Below, piece by piece: positions 8,966 through 17,931 of a stretch of DNA of 43,941 bases; within the stretch, counting starts at the first letter, position 1, and each line of letters opens with the position of its first letter. A program made the translations under genes and the position numbers. Source of the stretch: CAYPZL01 sp964415045 (lineage in GTDB: Bacteria; Planctomycetota; Phycisphaerae; Sedimentisphaerales; Anaerobacaceae); NCBI GenBank assembly GCA_964415045.1, contig CAYPZL010000022.1:1-43941 (forward strand), in the 5' to 3' direction. The notes beneath the pieces were generated by a model that was not told the DNA's origin, did no database searches, and saw only the letters and a list, made by a program, of their open reading frames with translations.

Positions 8966-8999
8966 AGGGCTGCGACCCGACGGTCGCAGCCCTCTTTTT
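8966..8999 (+). terminator. Rho-independent terminator
   Basis: A perfect 12-bp stem (8966-8977 with 8982-8993), CGAC loop, followed by CTTTTT. This is the best terminator in the window. It separates the surface-protein array from the URO-D/rhamnose operon. From 9000 to 9202 I see no gene and no convincing promoter. Confidence 0.9.
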
Positions 9000-9202
9000 G
9001 TCCTCGTCTTCGGGCCGAAAACGCCCGTTCCTCCCGGAAGAGAAATTCATCGTGGAACAAGTCGTGCGTGTCCGTTAGACTGCTCGTGATTCGTCTCGTC
9101 ATGGTGGCAAGACGGGTCATTGTGGGGCCCGGTCGCCGGCAGGGCGGTGGGGCGCGTGGAGAAAGTGGTTGAAGGGCCGACGGGCAGGAAGAGAGACTTC
9201 GT

Positions 9203-10387
9203 ATGGCTGTGATACAACGGTCTGCTGCGGCGCAAGCCAAGCTCGAACGGTTGCGCCAGACGTTGACGCACCAGGAGCCGGATCGCGTGCCGATCAGCGA
9301 TTTCTTTTGGGGCGGCTTCCTGAATCGCTGGCGGCGGGAACTGGGGCTGCCGGACGATGCCGATCCCTACTACTACTATGACCTCGACTGGATCGTCACT
9401 ATTCCCAACATGGACCCGCACATCAAACCCTTCGATACGATTCGCGAGAGCGAAAACGAGGTGTGGGTCAAGACGGGCTTCGAGACCGTCCTGCGCAAGC
9501 GTCTGGATCTGCCGATGCCGGAGCAGATGTCCTGGGACACCGACAGTATCGAGAAGCTCGAAGCCTTCGAGTTCGACGATCCCTGCGATCCGCGTCGCTT
9601 CTTCGAGGCCGGGGACAACCAGATCGCCGGCGTCGGGGACGGCTTTCAGCGCAACAGTCCCGCGTGGGTCGAGACGGTTAAGAAGCTGTGGGTCGATTTT
9701 CCCGTCTTCGGCAGCATGATCGAGGTGAACGAGTGCCTGACGCGGCTCGTGGGCCAGGCCAATACGCTGCTCTGGATGGGATTGTACCCCGAGCGACTGG
9801 GGGCCTGTATCAACCGCATCGGCGAGTTTTACCTCAACTGTTGCAAGGCGGCCATTGACGCGGCCGCCGGATACCTCGATGGTTTCGTCATCTGGGGCGA
9901 TGTCGCGTATCGCAAGGCCATGTTCTACTCCCCGGACTACTGGCGGCAGTACTGCAAGCCCTGGGTCAAGGTTATGGTCGAGCACTGTCACGCCTGCGGT
10001 CTGCCCGTGATCTATCACGGCTGCGGCAATGTGAATGCGATTTTCGAGGACTACATCGAGATCGGCGTCGATGCGTACAATCCGTTGGAGGTGAAGGCCG
10101 GCATGGACGTGGTGGAGTTGCGCCGTCGATACGGGCACCGCATCGGTTTCTGTGGCAACCTCGACGTGCAGAAATGGGAGCGGGGCGACCGCGCCGAGAT
10201 TCGCGCCGAGATCCTGCGCAAGCTCAGCGCGGCCCGGGGCGGCGGGCTGATTTTCCAGTCCGACCATTCCGTCACCAGCGGCGTCTCCGGCCCCACCTAC
10301 GATTACGTCGTCAAGCTGATTCGCGAGCATGGGACCTACCCGCTCGATCTGGACGAATTCGAGGAACATGGTAGCGCAACTGTGTAA
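9203..10387 (+). CDS. Uroporphyrinogen decarboxylase-like (URO-D/MtaA superfamily) protein
   Basis: 394 residues; ATG with AGGAAGAGA about 9 bases upstream. It starts with the usual superfamily segment (LRQTLTHQEPDRVPISDFFWGG) and carries IYHGCGNV near residue 272. That resembles the zinc-binding H-x-C-G site of corrinoid methyltransferases such as MtaA/MtbA, and suggests a methyl-transfer function over haem synthesis. It also has ISCGN-like FCGNLDVQ and a QSDHSV segment near the end. It is the first gene of a tight plus-strand cluster with a rhamnose transporter (36 bases downstream), a rhamnose mutarotase and a secreted hydrolase. A role in processing a modified sugar is therefore possible, but the substrate is unknown. 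It is soluble, with no signal peptide. Confidence 0.8.
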   Translation: MAVIQRSAAAQAKLERLRQTLTHQEPDRVPISDFFWGGFLNRWRRELGLPDDADPYYYYDLDWIVTIPNMDPHIKPFDTIRESENEVWVKTGFETVLRKRLDLPMPEQMSWDTDSIEKLEAFEFDDPCDPRRFFEAGDNQIAGVGDGFQRNSPAWVETVKKLWVDFPVFGSMIEVNECLTRLVGQANTLLWMGLYPERLGACINRIGEFYLNCCKAAIDAAAGYLDGFVIWGDVAYRKAMFYSPDYWRQYCKPWVKVMVEHCHACGLPVIYHGCGNVNAIFEDYIEIGVDAYNPLEVKAGMDVVELRRRYGHRIGFCGNLDVQKWERGDRAEIRAEILRKLSAARGGGLIFQSDHSVTSGVSGPTYDYVVKLIREHGTYPLDLDEFEEHGSATV

Positions 10388-10423
10388 TGGACCCGTCGTC
10401 GCGGGGCAGTCAAGGAGATCTCC

Positions 10424-11497
10424 ATGGCCAACATTGTCGTCGATCCCATTCTTGGAACCGTGCTGCACGCGGTCGGAGCGAGTTTCGCGGCGCTGTGCTA
10501 CACGCCGCAACAGAAGCTGCGCGGCTGGTCCTGGCAGACCTATTGGCTGGCTCAGGCGTCGATCTGCTGGCTCCTGGCGCCGATCGTGGGGGCTTGGTGG
10601 ACCATTCCGGACCTGCCGGCGGTCCTGCGCGCGGCACCCCGCGGTGCCATGTTGGGAACGTTCGTTCTGGGCATGATCTACGGAATCGGCGGCACCGCGT
10701 TCGGCATGGCCATTCGCTACATCGGCTATTCGCTGACTTACGCCATTGCCATCGGCATCTCATGCGTGCTGGGGACGCTGACGGGGCCGATTCTGAAAGG
10801 GTCGCTCGCAGGCATCCTGGGTAAACCTGGCTCCGGCTGGGTTATGAGCGGTGTATTCATCGGCTTGCTCGGCACCTTGATATGCGGCCTGGCGGGGCGG
10901 CTCAAGGAGATCGAACTGCAACGGAATGAGGGTACCGGCGCCCAGCCGTTTGTCCTGGGCAAGGGCCTGTTCCTGTGCGGCATCGCCGGGATCTTCTCCG
11001 CCGTCTACGGGATCGCCGTCAATGACGCCGGGGCGCCGATTGCAGAGGTTGCCGCAGAGTTCGGGGCCGGCTACTGGCAGACCAACGTCGTCTACATCTT
11101 CGCCAATACCGGCGCGTTCGTCACGACGGCCCTTTATTGCGTGTACCTGGCCCGGGCCGAGAAGACGTTCGGTGAGTTCCGCCAGCCGAAAGATGCGGCC
11201 GGCAGCGCCTTGCCGGTCAATTACCTGCTGGCTCTGCTGACCGGCTGCATGTGGTACGGGCAGTTCCTCTTCTACGGCATCGCCCACGTTCGCATGGGTC
11301 AGTTCGAGTTCTCAAGCTGGGCGATTCACATGCTCATGCTGATTCTGTTCAGCTCTCTGGCGGGCGTCGTCCTGCGGGAATGGCACGGACGCAGCTCGCG
11401 CACCAAGGCGGTGATGGTCGTGGCGCTGCTGATCGTCGGTGCCGCGGTGCTGGCCCTGACCTATGGAAACTACCTGGGGCAGCAGACGAGCGTATAA
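10424..11497 (+). CDS. rhaT: L-rhamnose/proton symporter, RhaT family
   Basis: 357 residues, close to the 344 of E. coli RhaT. About ten hydrophobic segments span the protein. Family-like stretches include LHAVGASFAALCYTPQQK near the N-terminus, GAMLGTFVLGMIYGIGGTAFGMAIRYIGYSL, GIFSAVYGIAVNDAG, and WYGQFLFYGIAHVRMG near the C-terminus. GGAGAT lies 6 bases before the ATG. It would import L-rhamnose or a related 6-deoxyhexose across the inner membrane. The mutarotase encoded just downstream supports rhamnose as the substrate. Confidence 0.88.
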   Translation: MANIVVDPILGTVLHAVGASFAALCYTPQQKLRGWSWQTYWLAQASICWLLAPIVGAWWTIPDLPAVLRAAPRGAMLGTFVLGMIYGIGGTAFGMAIRYIGYSLTYAIAIGISCVLGTLTGPILKGSLAGILGKPGSGWVMSGVFIGLLGTLICGLAGRLKEIELQRNEGTGAQPFVLGKGLFLCGIAGIFSAVYGIAVNDAGAPIAEVAAEFGAGYWQTNVVYIFANTGAFVTTALYCVYLARAEKTFGEFRQPKDAAGSALPVNYLLALLTGCMWYGQFLFYGIAHVRMGQFEFSSWAIHMLMLILFSSLAGVVLREWHGRSSRTKAVMVVALLIVGAAVLALTYGNYLGQQTSV

Positions 11498-11568
11498 CAC
11501 GAAGCTGAGCGGGCGTCCCGCTCGTCCCAAAACATCGTGCAACGACGCGTGATTTTCAGGTGGATGCT

Positions 11569-11907
11569 ATGAACAGATATGGGATGGTCATCGGCCTCAA
11601 GCCGGAGAAAATCGAGGAGTATAAGAAGCTGCACGCGGCCGTCTGGCCCGACGTGCTGAAGATGATCGCGGAGTGCAACATCCGCAACTACTCGATCTAT
11701 CTTCGCCGTCTGCCGGACGGCAAGCATTACCTTTTCAGCTATTTCGAGTATACGGGCGCGGATTTTGCCGCGGACATGGCCAAAATGGCGGCCGACCCGA
11801 CGACGCAGAAGTGGTGGGAGGTCTGCATGCCCTGCCAGGAGCCGCTGCCCGATCGCGCCGAAGGCGAATGGTGGGCGGATATGGAAGAGGTCTTTCACTG
11901 CGACTGA
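11569..11907 (+). CDS. rhaM: L-rhamnose mutarotase
   Basis: 112 residues, near the 104 of the E. coli enzyme. It interconverts the alpha and beta anomers of L-rhamnose in the cytoplasm. Family features: YGMVIGLKPEKIEEYKKLH with the conserved His, VWPDV, NYSIYL with the conserved Tyr, the Trp pair KWW, and the ending EVFHCD (E. coli EVFYLP). I chose the ATG at 11569 because AGGTGG lies 7 bases upstream; a GTG three codons earlier is possible. It sits 71 bases after rhaT. No rhamnose isomerase, kinase or aldolase is present in the window. Confidence 0.92.
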   Translation: MNRYGMVIGLKPEKIEEYKKLHAAVWPDVLKMIAECNIRNYSIYLRRLPDGKHYLFSYFEYTGADFAADMAKMAADPTTQKWWEVCMPCQEPLPDRAEGEWWADMEEVFHCD

Positions 11908-12039
11908 CCTTTGGTCGTCGCGACGATGATTCACAGTCGTACGGTGGGTTCTCAACCCACGCGGGAAAACGCCCCGGATGTAAACGCATGGGTCGAGGAC
12001 CCACCCTGCCAATGCTGCTCTGTCAATGGAGAAAAGGTC

Positions 12040-15000
12040 ATGAACGCGAGGATTCTGATATTCGCCGTCGTGCTGTTGTTTGCCGGTTCTGCCACTCGTG
12101 CGGATGCCCCCGCGCCGGCGGAGGTTTTCATCGTTCCGAACTTCCACCCGGCGAGTTGCGGCTGGCTCACCGACTTCTCCACCGAGCGAAACTACTGCGC
12201 CAACAGCTATTTCGATCACCTCGACCGCGTGCGCGACGACCCGAACTACGCCTTCGCGCTGTCGGAGTGCAACACGATGATCGCGATGCTGAAGTTTCAT
12301 CCGGATCGCGTGGCGGAACTCAAGCAGCGGATTCGCGAGGGCCGCGTGGAGCTGGTCAACGCTTTCTTTCTCGAGCCGACGATCAACCTCTCCGGCGGCG
12401 AGGCCCTGGTGAAGATGGGCGTGGAGGGCCTGCGCTGGCAGGAGAAGGTCTTCGGCGTGCGTCCCCGTTTCGCCTGGACCATTGATGTCACCGGCGTGCA
12501 CGAGCAGATGGCGCAGATCACCTCGGGCCTGGGGCTCGATGCCATGGTCTACACGCGCGACAACCCGACGGGCAAGACGATGCACTGGCTCGAAGGCCCG
12601 GACGGCTCGCGTTGCCTGGCGATCTCGCCCGGCCACTACTCCGACTGGGGACAGGTGTTCCGCACGCCGGTCCCGCTGGACAGGGCGGTACTGACGAAGC
12701 TGCTTGATGATGCAACGGCCCGGTTGGCTCGCACGCCCGCCGGGGCGCCGGTGCTCGTGCTCGGCGGCCACGGCGACTACTCCCTGGCTCCCGCCTGCCA
12801 GGATTATCCCTCGGCATTCCTTTCGCAAATGAAGAAGATTGCCCCACAGACCAAGATGCACTTCACCGGGCTGGGCGCCTATGTGGATGCGGTTCTTCCC
12901 GGCATTCGGTCCGGGGAAATCGAGCTGCCGGTCAACCGCAGCGGCGCCAGGCTGAGCTGGATGTCCTTCTGGATTGAGAATCCCCGGGTCAAGGCCTGGT
13001 ATCGCCGCGCCGAGCACGGCCTGCAAGCGGCGGAGATGTTGGCCACGATAGCCAGTCACGACGGCGGGTTCGCCTATCCCGTCGAGCCGCTCTATCACGC
13101 ATGGCTCCAGATGCTGCTGAACATGGATCGCAACACGCTCTGGGGCGCAGCCGGCGGCATGGTCTTCGAGCACGAGAAATCGTGGGACGTCCGCGACCGT
13201 TTTGAATCGGTGGAGACGATCTCCGCCGTCACGGCGGAGACTGCGCTTCGACATGTGGTGGGGCAAGGTCGATCCGTTGCTCTATTCAATCCTTTGAACT
13301 GGCCGCGCATGGATCCGTTGCGTCTGGATTTGCCGGCGGGCACGAAGTGCCAGGCCGAAGAGGATGGCAAGGTGCTGTGTTGTGCCACGCTGCCCTCGAC
13401 CGGTATTCTCACCATGCAGACGTCGTCCGAAGCGGCATCGGCCCCGAAGGCAATTGAGCTGCCTGCGGTGATCGAGACGGCCCATTACCGCGTGCGAATC
13501 GATCCGAACACCGGCGCGTTGTGCAGTCTCAAGCTCAAGCCCTCCGGCCGCGAGATGCTGGCCGGGCCCGTGCTGCTCGTGGCCGAGCAGGCGGGCGATT
13601 TCCACCACACGCCGCGTCGGGAGCAGCGGAAACGCCTGGCCGACTCCCCCGAGTTCAAGCCTCGCATCCGCGTCAGCGACGGTCCGCTGGCGACCGTTGT
13701 GCAGACCGACTCGGTCTTCTTCGGCGGCGGGACCGCCCGGCAGACGCTGCATTTCCACAAGAGGTATCCGCGCATCGACTTCGATGTCGAGTTGAACGAT
13801 GTCCCGGACAAAACCGTTGTCCTGGCCGAGTTTCCGCTGGCCCAGGCCATCCGGGAAACGCGGCGCGGCATTCCGTATGGCCTCTCGCATGGCACCTGGG
13901 AGGCGAAGGACCCGAACCTGGCCGGATACGCCGACGGGATCGTGGCGGCGATTCGCTGGTCGCATTACCAGTGCGAGCGGGGCGGCGTGGCCATACTCGA
14001 TCGCGGCCTGCCCGGACGGGAGCTTACCGGCCGAACGCCCGCGCTCTTTCTCCTCAACGCCCAGGACATCTACATGGGGTATCCGTGCGCCTGGCTGAGC
14101 GGAGACGGCCGGCACAATTTCTCCTTCGCCCTCGTAGCGCATGACGGCGACTGGCGAGACGCTCGCATCCCGCAGATGGCATGGGAGTTCAACTGCCCGC
14201 CGGTGGTGCTCGCAGACGCAGCCGGCGCTGCGCCGCAGTCTTTCGTGCAGACATCCGACAACGTAATCGTCCAGGCGATGCGGCGCGAGGGGGATGAGAT
14301 CGAGCTGCGTCTGGCCGAATGCCTGGGTATAGCCGGGACCGCGGAGGTCGCGCTGAACCTGCCGCACCGCGAAGCGGCGCTGACCGACCTGGTCGGTGGC
14401 CGCCGCCGACCGCTGACCGGAGGACCGGGGTACCGCTTCCCCGTTCGGCCCCAGGAGATCGTCACGCTGCGTTGCCGCACGGACGCGGCCGTAGCGGATG
14501 TCGAGCCGCTGACGAGCTGGGAGCCGCTTGTGCCGCAGGCCAAGCGCGTCGCGCTCAACACGAAGCTCGACAAGAAGGGCCACCCGCCCGCCGGCGGCCA
14601 GGCCGGCGGAACTCCGCCGCAACTGCCGGCGGACGCGGCGAGGTCCGTAGCCAGAGGCAAGCCGGCGACCGCCTCGAACGTGTACCAGAATCGCGACGAC
14701 TGTCGGCCGGAATTGGCGTTCGATGGCGATCCGCGAACTCGCTGGGCCTCGGATGCCGGGCTCAAGCAGGCCTGGCTGGTCGTGGACCTCGGCCGGAAAT
14801 GCACCGTCGATCGGGCCTTTCTCTGCGAAGCGTATAATCGCATCAAGCAATTCGAGTTGCAGGCGGACCGCGATGGACGATGGGAAACGTTCGCCCGCGG
14901 CGGCAAAATTGGCACAGGTCTGGAGTTGAAGTTCGCACCGATTCAGGTGCAGAAGGTCCGTCTGAACGTCCTCAAAGCGACGGACGGTCCGACGGTCTGG

Positions 15001-17784
15001 GAATTCCTGCTCTTTGAACCGGACCAGTCGGCGACGGTGTCGCCGGCGTCCCGGCCGCGACTCGACGACTACAACGTGACCTGGGATTCGCCGAGCGCCG
15101 ACCATCACGGCTCGATGCCCCTGGGCAACGGGGACATCGGCCTCAACGCCCGGGTCACGCCGGAGGGCGACGTGCAGTTTTTCATCAGCAAGACCGACGC
15201 CTGGGACGACTACGGGCGACTGGTCAAGGTCGGGGCCGTACGCGTTCATTTGGAGCCGAATCCGTTCGCGGAGAACCCGCCGTTTCGTCAGACGCTCAGC
15301 CTGCGCGACGCCACGTTGAAGGTCGAGGCCGGCGAGGGCCCCGGCCGGGTGAGCGTGCAGGTCTGGGTCGACGCCCATCATCCGGCCGTTCATGTGGCCG
15401 TCGAGAGTGTATCGCCTGTCGAAGCCACGGCCGCCGTCGAGTTGTGGCGCAAGAGCCGCTACGAAGAGACGCAATTGCAAACCAGCGATGTCCTTCTCAA
15501 TCGCCGTCTTGCGGACCGGCGACAGGGCCCGATGATCCTCGAACCGGATACTGTTCTGACCGGTCAGCGAGACCGCGTCGGCTGGTATCACCACAACGCC
15601 AAATCCGTCGGCCCGCAACTGCTTGCCGAAATCCAGGGCCTGACCGGTTTCAACCAAGCCGATCCTTTGCTCGACCGTACGTTCGGAGCCTTCGTCACCG
15701 CCGTCAACGGGGAGCGGCTGGACGATCTGCGCCTTCGCTCGCCGCGCGGGACCTCGCACCGGTTCAACGTGTTCGTCCTCACGCGGCACCCCGCCAAACC
15801 GCAGCAGTGGCTGGCGGAGATGGACCGGACGATCCGTCGTGTCGAATCGCAGGACTTCGCCGCTCGCAGGCAGGAGCACGAGCGATGGTGGGCTCGCTTT
15901 TGGGACCGCAGTTGGATTCGCGCCGGCACGAATCCCAAGGCAGATGCGATACCGGCCGATTCCATCGTCCCGGCCAACCGCCATTCCGTGCGAATCGGTC
16001 TTGACCAGGGCGGTGGCAATCGGTATGCCGGCGAGGTGGCCCGCGTGAGCATCTTCAACAAGCCGCTGACCGATGCCGAGGTACGAAAGCTGGCGAAGCT
16101 CGATCGCGGCGCGGCGCCCGCGCGAGCGGCCGATCTGTTGTGGACCGGCGAGGCCACCGGGCCCATTGCGGATTCGGAATCGTGGGATTTCAGCGCCGGC
16201 TTTGCGATCGAGGCGTGGCTCAAGCCTCGGAAGCTGCCCGGCGGCGGGGCGCGGATCGTGGACAAGATTACGCCGGGCGGTAGCGACGGATTCCTGTTCG
16301 ACACTTTCCCGGGCAATAGCCTGCGCCTGATCTGCGGGGAACTTCAGCTCAACGTCAAAGACGCCGTGCCCGCCGGGCGCTGGACCCACGTGGCGGCCGT
16401 AGCCGACCCAAACGCCGGTGGCTGCCGAATCTATGTCAACGGCAAGCTTGCCGCTACCGATTCCGGAGAGGCGCCTCGTGACAAGGCCGCCTACATCAGC
16501 CAGATGTATCATCTCCAGCGGTTCATCAGCGCCTGTGCCGGCCGGGGGGCGTATCCGATCAAGTTCAACGGCAGCATCTTCACCGCGCCCGCCGGTGACA
16601 GGGACGACCCGGACTACCGCCGCTGGGGCCCCGGGTACTGGTGGCAGAACACGCGTCTGCCGTATTTCAGCATGTGCACCTCGGGCGACTTCGACCTGAT
16701 GGCGCCGCTGTGGCGGATGTATGCCGGCGACGTGCTGGAGCTGTCGAAGTACCGCACGAAGCTCTACTGTGGCCACGAGGGCGCGTTCCTGCCCGAGTGT
16801 ATCTATTTCTGGGGCGCGATTTTCAGCGAGACCTACGGCTGGACGCCTTTCGAGCAGCGGACCGACAAGCTCCAGGAGAGCCGCTGGCACAAGTGGGAGT
16901 GGGTCGGCGGGCTCGAATTGTGCTGGCTGATGCTCGATTACTACGAGCACACGCTGGACGGCCAATTCCTGCGAAACACCGCCATTCCGTTCGCCCACGA
17001 GATCCTGACCTTCTTCGATCAGCACTACCCTACGAACGCCGAAGGCAAGCTGGTCATGCACCCGTCGCAGGCGGTGGAGACCTGGTGGGAGTGCACCAAC
17101 CCGATGCCGGAGTTGGCCGGGTGCATGGCGGTCACGCAGCGCTTGCTCGCGCTGTCTCCGGACGCTACTCCCGCAGCCGAGCGCGCGCTCTGGCAACGGT
17201 TACGGGACAAGCTGCCGCCGCTGCCGCTGCGCGACGTCGAAGGCGGCAAGGCCCTCGCGCCGGCCGAGCGGTTCGACATGAAGCGAAACATCGAGAATCC
17301 GGAACTCTACGCCGTGTTTCCCTTCCGCCTGATCGCGGTGGGCCGGCCGAATCTGGAATGGGGCATCGCGGCCCTGACGCATCGCTGGGACAGGGGACAT
17401 CGCGGCTGGCGGCAGGACGACATCTTCATGGCCTACCTGGGCCTGACGGACGATGCCCGCAAGGGCCTCGTCGAGCGCGCCCGCCATCACGACGCCCGCG
17501 AGCGATTCCCCGCCTTCTGGGGGCCGAACTACGACTGGACGCCCGATCAATGTCACGGCGGCGTATTGCTCAAGACGTTTCAGTCGATGCTGCTGCAAAC
17601 CGAGGGCCGGCGGATCCTTCTCCTGCCTGCCTGGCCGAGGCCGTGGGATGTGGATTTCAAGCTCCATGCCCCTTTGCAAACTGTAATTGAAGGCGAGTAT
17701 CGGGACGGGCGGCTCCGCCGGCTCAAGGTCACACCGGAGGCCCGCCGCGCCGACGTGGTGGATCTGAGCCGTGTGCGGCGTTAG
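12040..17784 (+). CDS. Secreted GH38-type / discoidin / DUF5703 glycoside hydrolase fusion
   Basis: 1914 residues. The ATG at 12040 follows GGAGAAAAGG and opens a signal peptide (MNARILIFAVVLLFAGSATRADA). Residues ~27-820 match GH38 alpha-mannosidase organisation: barrel with SECNTMIAMLKF, EGRVELVNAFFLEPTINLSGGE and AWTIDVTG (the Asp fits the GH38 nucleophile), then helical and beta-sandwich regions. The usual HxDxxW metal site reads HPASCGW, so one metal-ligand Asp is not obvious. Residues ~867-1000 form an F5/8C (discoidin) domain. Residues ~1008-1305 start a DUF5703 unit (GSMPLGNGDIGLNA), a family resembling GH95-like alpha/alpha-toroid enzymes. Residues ~1312-1480 are LamG-like in a permuted order. 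The toroid resumes at ~1485-1905 (CAGRGAYPIKFNGSIF, WWQNTRLPYF, HPSQAVETWW). It lies last in the rhamnose operon. Substrate unproven. Confidence 0.85.
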   Translation: MNARILIFAVVLLFAGSATRADAPAPAEVFIVPNFHPASCGWLTDFSTERNYCANSYFDHLDRVRDDPNYAFALSECNTMIAMLKFHPDRVAELKQRIREGRVELVNAFFLEPTINLSGGEALVKMGVEGLRWQEKVFGVRPRFAWTIDVTGVHEQMAQITSGLGLDAMVYTRDNPTGKTMHWLEGPDGSRCLAISPGHYSDWGQVFRTPVPLDRAVLTKLLDDATARLARTPAGAPVLVLGGHGDYSLAPACQDYPSAFLSQMKKIAPQTKMHFTGLGAYVDAVLPGIRSGEIELPVNRSGARLSWMSFWIENPRVKAWYRRAEHGLQAAEMLATIASHDGGFAYPVEPLYHAWLQMLLNMDRNTLWGAAGGMVFEHEKSWDVRDRFESVETISAVTAETALRHVVGQGRSVALFNPLNWPRMDPLRLDLPAGTKCQAEEDGKVLCCATLPSTGILTMQTSSEAASAPKAIELPAVIETAHYRVRIDPNTGALCSLKLKPSGREMLAGPVLLVAEQAGDFHHTPRREQRKRLADSPEFKPRIRVSDGPLATVVQTDSVFFGGGTARQTLHFHKRYPRIDFDVELNDVPDKTVVLAEFPLAQAIRETRRGIPYGLSHGTWEAKDPNLAGYADGIVAAIRWSHYQCERGGVAILDRGLPGRELTGRTPALFLLNAQDIYMGYPCAWLSGDGRHNFSFALVAHDGDWRDARIPQMAWEFNCPPVVLADAAGAAPQSFVQTSDNVIVQAMRREGDEIELRLAECLGIAGTAEVALNLPHREAALTDLVGGRRRPLTGGPGYRFPVRPQEIVTLRCRTDAAVADVEPLTSWEPLVPQAKRVALNTKLDKKGHPPAGGQAGGTPPQLPADAARSVARGKPATASNVYQNRDDCRPELAFDGDPRTRWASDAGLKQAWLVVDLGRKCTVDRAFLCEAYNRIKQFELQADRDGRWETFARGGKIGTGLELKFAPIQVQKVRLNVLKATDGPTVWEFLLFEPDQSATVSPASRPRLDDYNVTWDSPSADHHGSMPLGNGDIGLNARVTPEGDVQFFISKTDAWDDYGRLVKVGAVRVHLEPNPFAENPPFRQTLSLRDATLKVEAGEGPGRVSVQVWVDAHHPAVHVAVESVSPVEATAAVELWRKSRYEETQLQTSDVLLNRRLADRRQGPMILEPDTVLTGQRDRVGWYHHNAKSVGPQLLAEIQGLTGFNQADPLLDRTFGAFVTAVNGERLDDLRLRSPRGTSHRFNVFVLTRHPAKPQQWLAEMDRTIRRVESQDFAARRQEHERWWARFWDRSWIRAGTNPKADAIPADSIVPANRHSVRIGLDQGGGNRYAGEVARVSIFNKPLTDAEVRKLAKLDRGAAPARAADLLWTGEATGPIADSESWDFSAGFAIEAWLKPRKLPGGGARIVDKITPGGSDGFLFDTFPGNSLRLICGELQLNVKDAVPAGRWTHVAAVADPNAGGCRIYVNGKLAATDSGEAPRDKAAYISQMYHLQRFISACAGRGAYPIKFNGSIFTAPAGDRDDPDYRRWGPGYWWQNTRLPYFSMCTSGDFDLMAPLWRMYAGDVLELSKYRTKLYCGHEGAFLPECIYFWGAIFSETYGWTPFEQRTDKLQESRWHKWEWVGGLELCWLMLDYYEHTLDGQFLRNTAIPFAHEILTFFDQHYPTNAEGKLVMHPSQAVETWWECTNPMPELAGCMAVTQRLLALSPDATPAAERALWQRLRDKLPPLPLRDVEGGKALAPAERFDMKRNIENPELYAVFPFRLIAVGRPNLEWGIAALTHRWDRGHRGWRQDDIFMAYLGLTDDARKGLVERARHHDARERFPAFWGPNYDWTPDQCHGGVLLKTFQSMLLQTEGRRILLLPAWPRPWDVDFKLHAPLQTVIEGEYRDGRLRRLKVTPEARRADVVDLSRVRR

Positions 17785-17931
17785 GGGCCGAATCGGCGGG
17801 AAAATCGACCCTGGAAGGTTGACAAAAACCGGCCGGTATGGTCGGGTGCTGGGATGGTGTGTGATGTGGCAGGGTGGTGACAGGCGTACGCCACCCGGCC
17901 GACGTGATTCGAGGAGTTTCGCGCAGGTGGG

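Noticed and set aside
11911..12039. Upstream extension of the GH38 fusion protein from 11911
   Set aside because: The extension begins 3 bases after the mutarotase stop, encodes no conserved sequence and would bury the signal peptide. The ATG at 12040 has a ribosome site.
13282..17196. Very long open frames on the minus strand opposite real genes (13282-17196, 36894-39929, 1849-4440, 5806-8445)
   Set aside because: They mirror GC-rich codon positions of strongly supported plus-strand genes, have no recognisable domains, signal peptide or ribosome site, and are antisense shadows.
17819..17845. TTGACA upstream of the CHAD gene as a promoter
   Set aside because: No -10-like hexamer lies 16-19 bases downstream; TATGGT is only 12 bases away.
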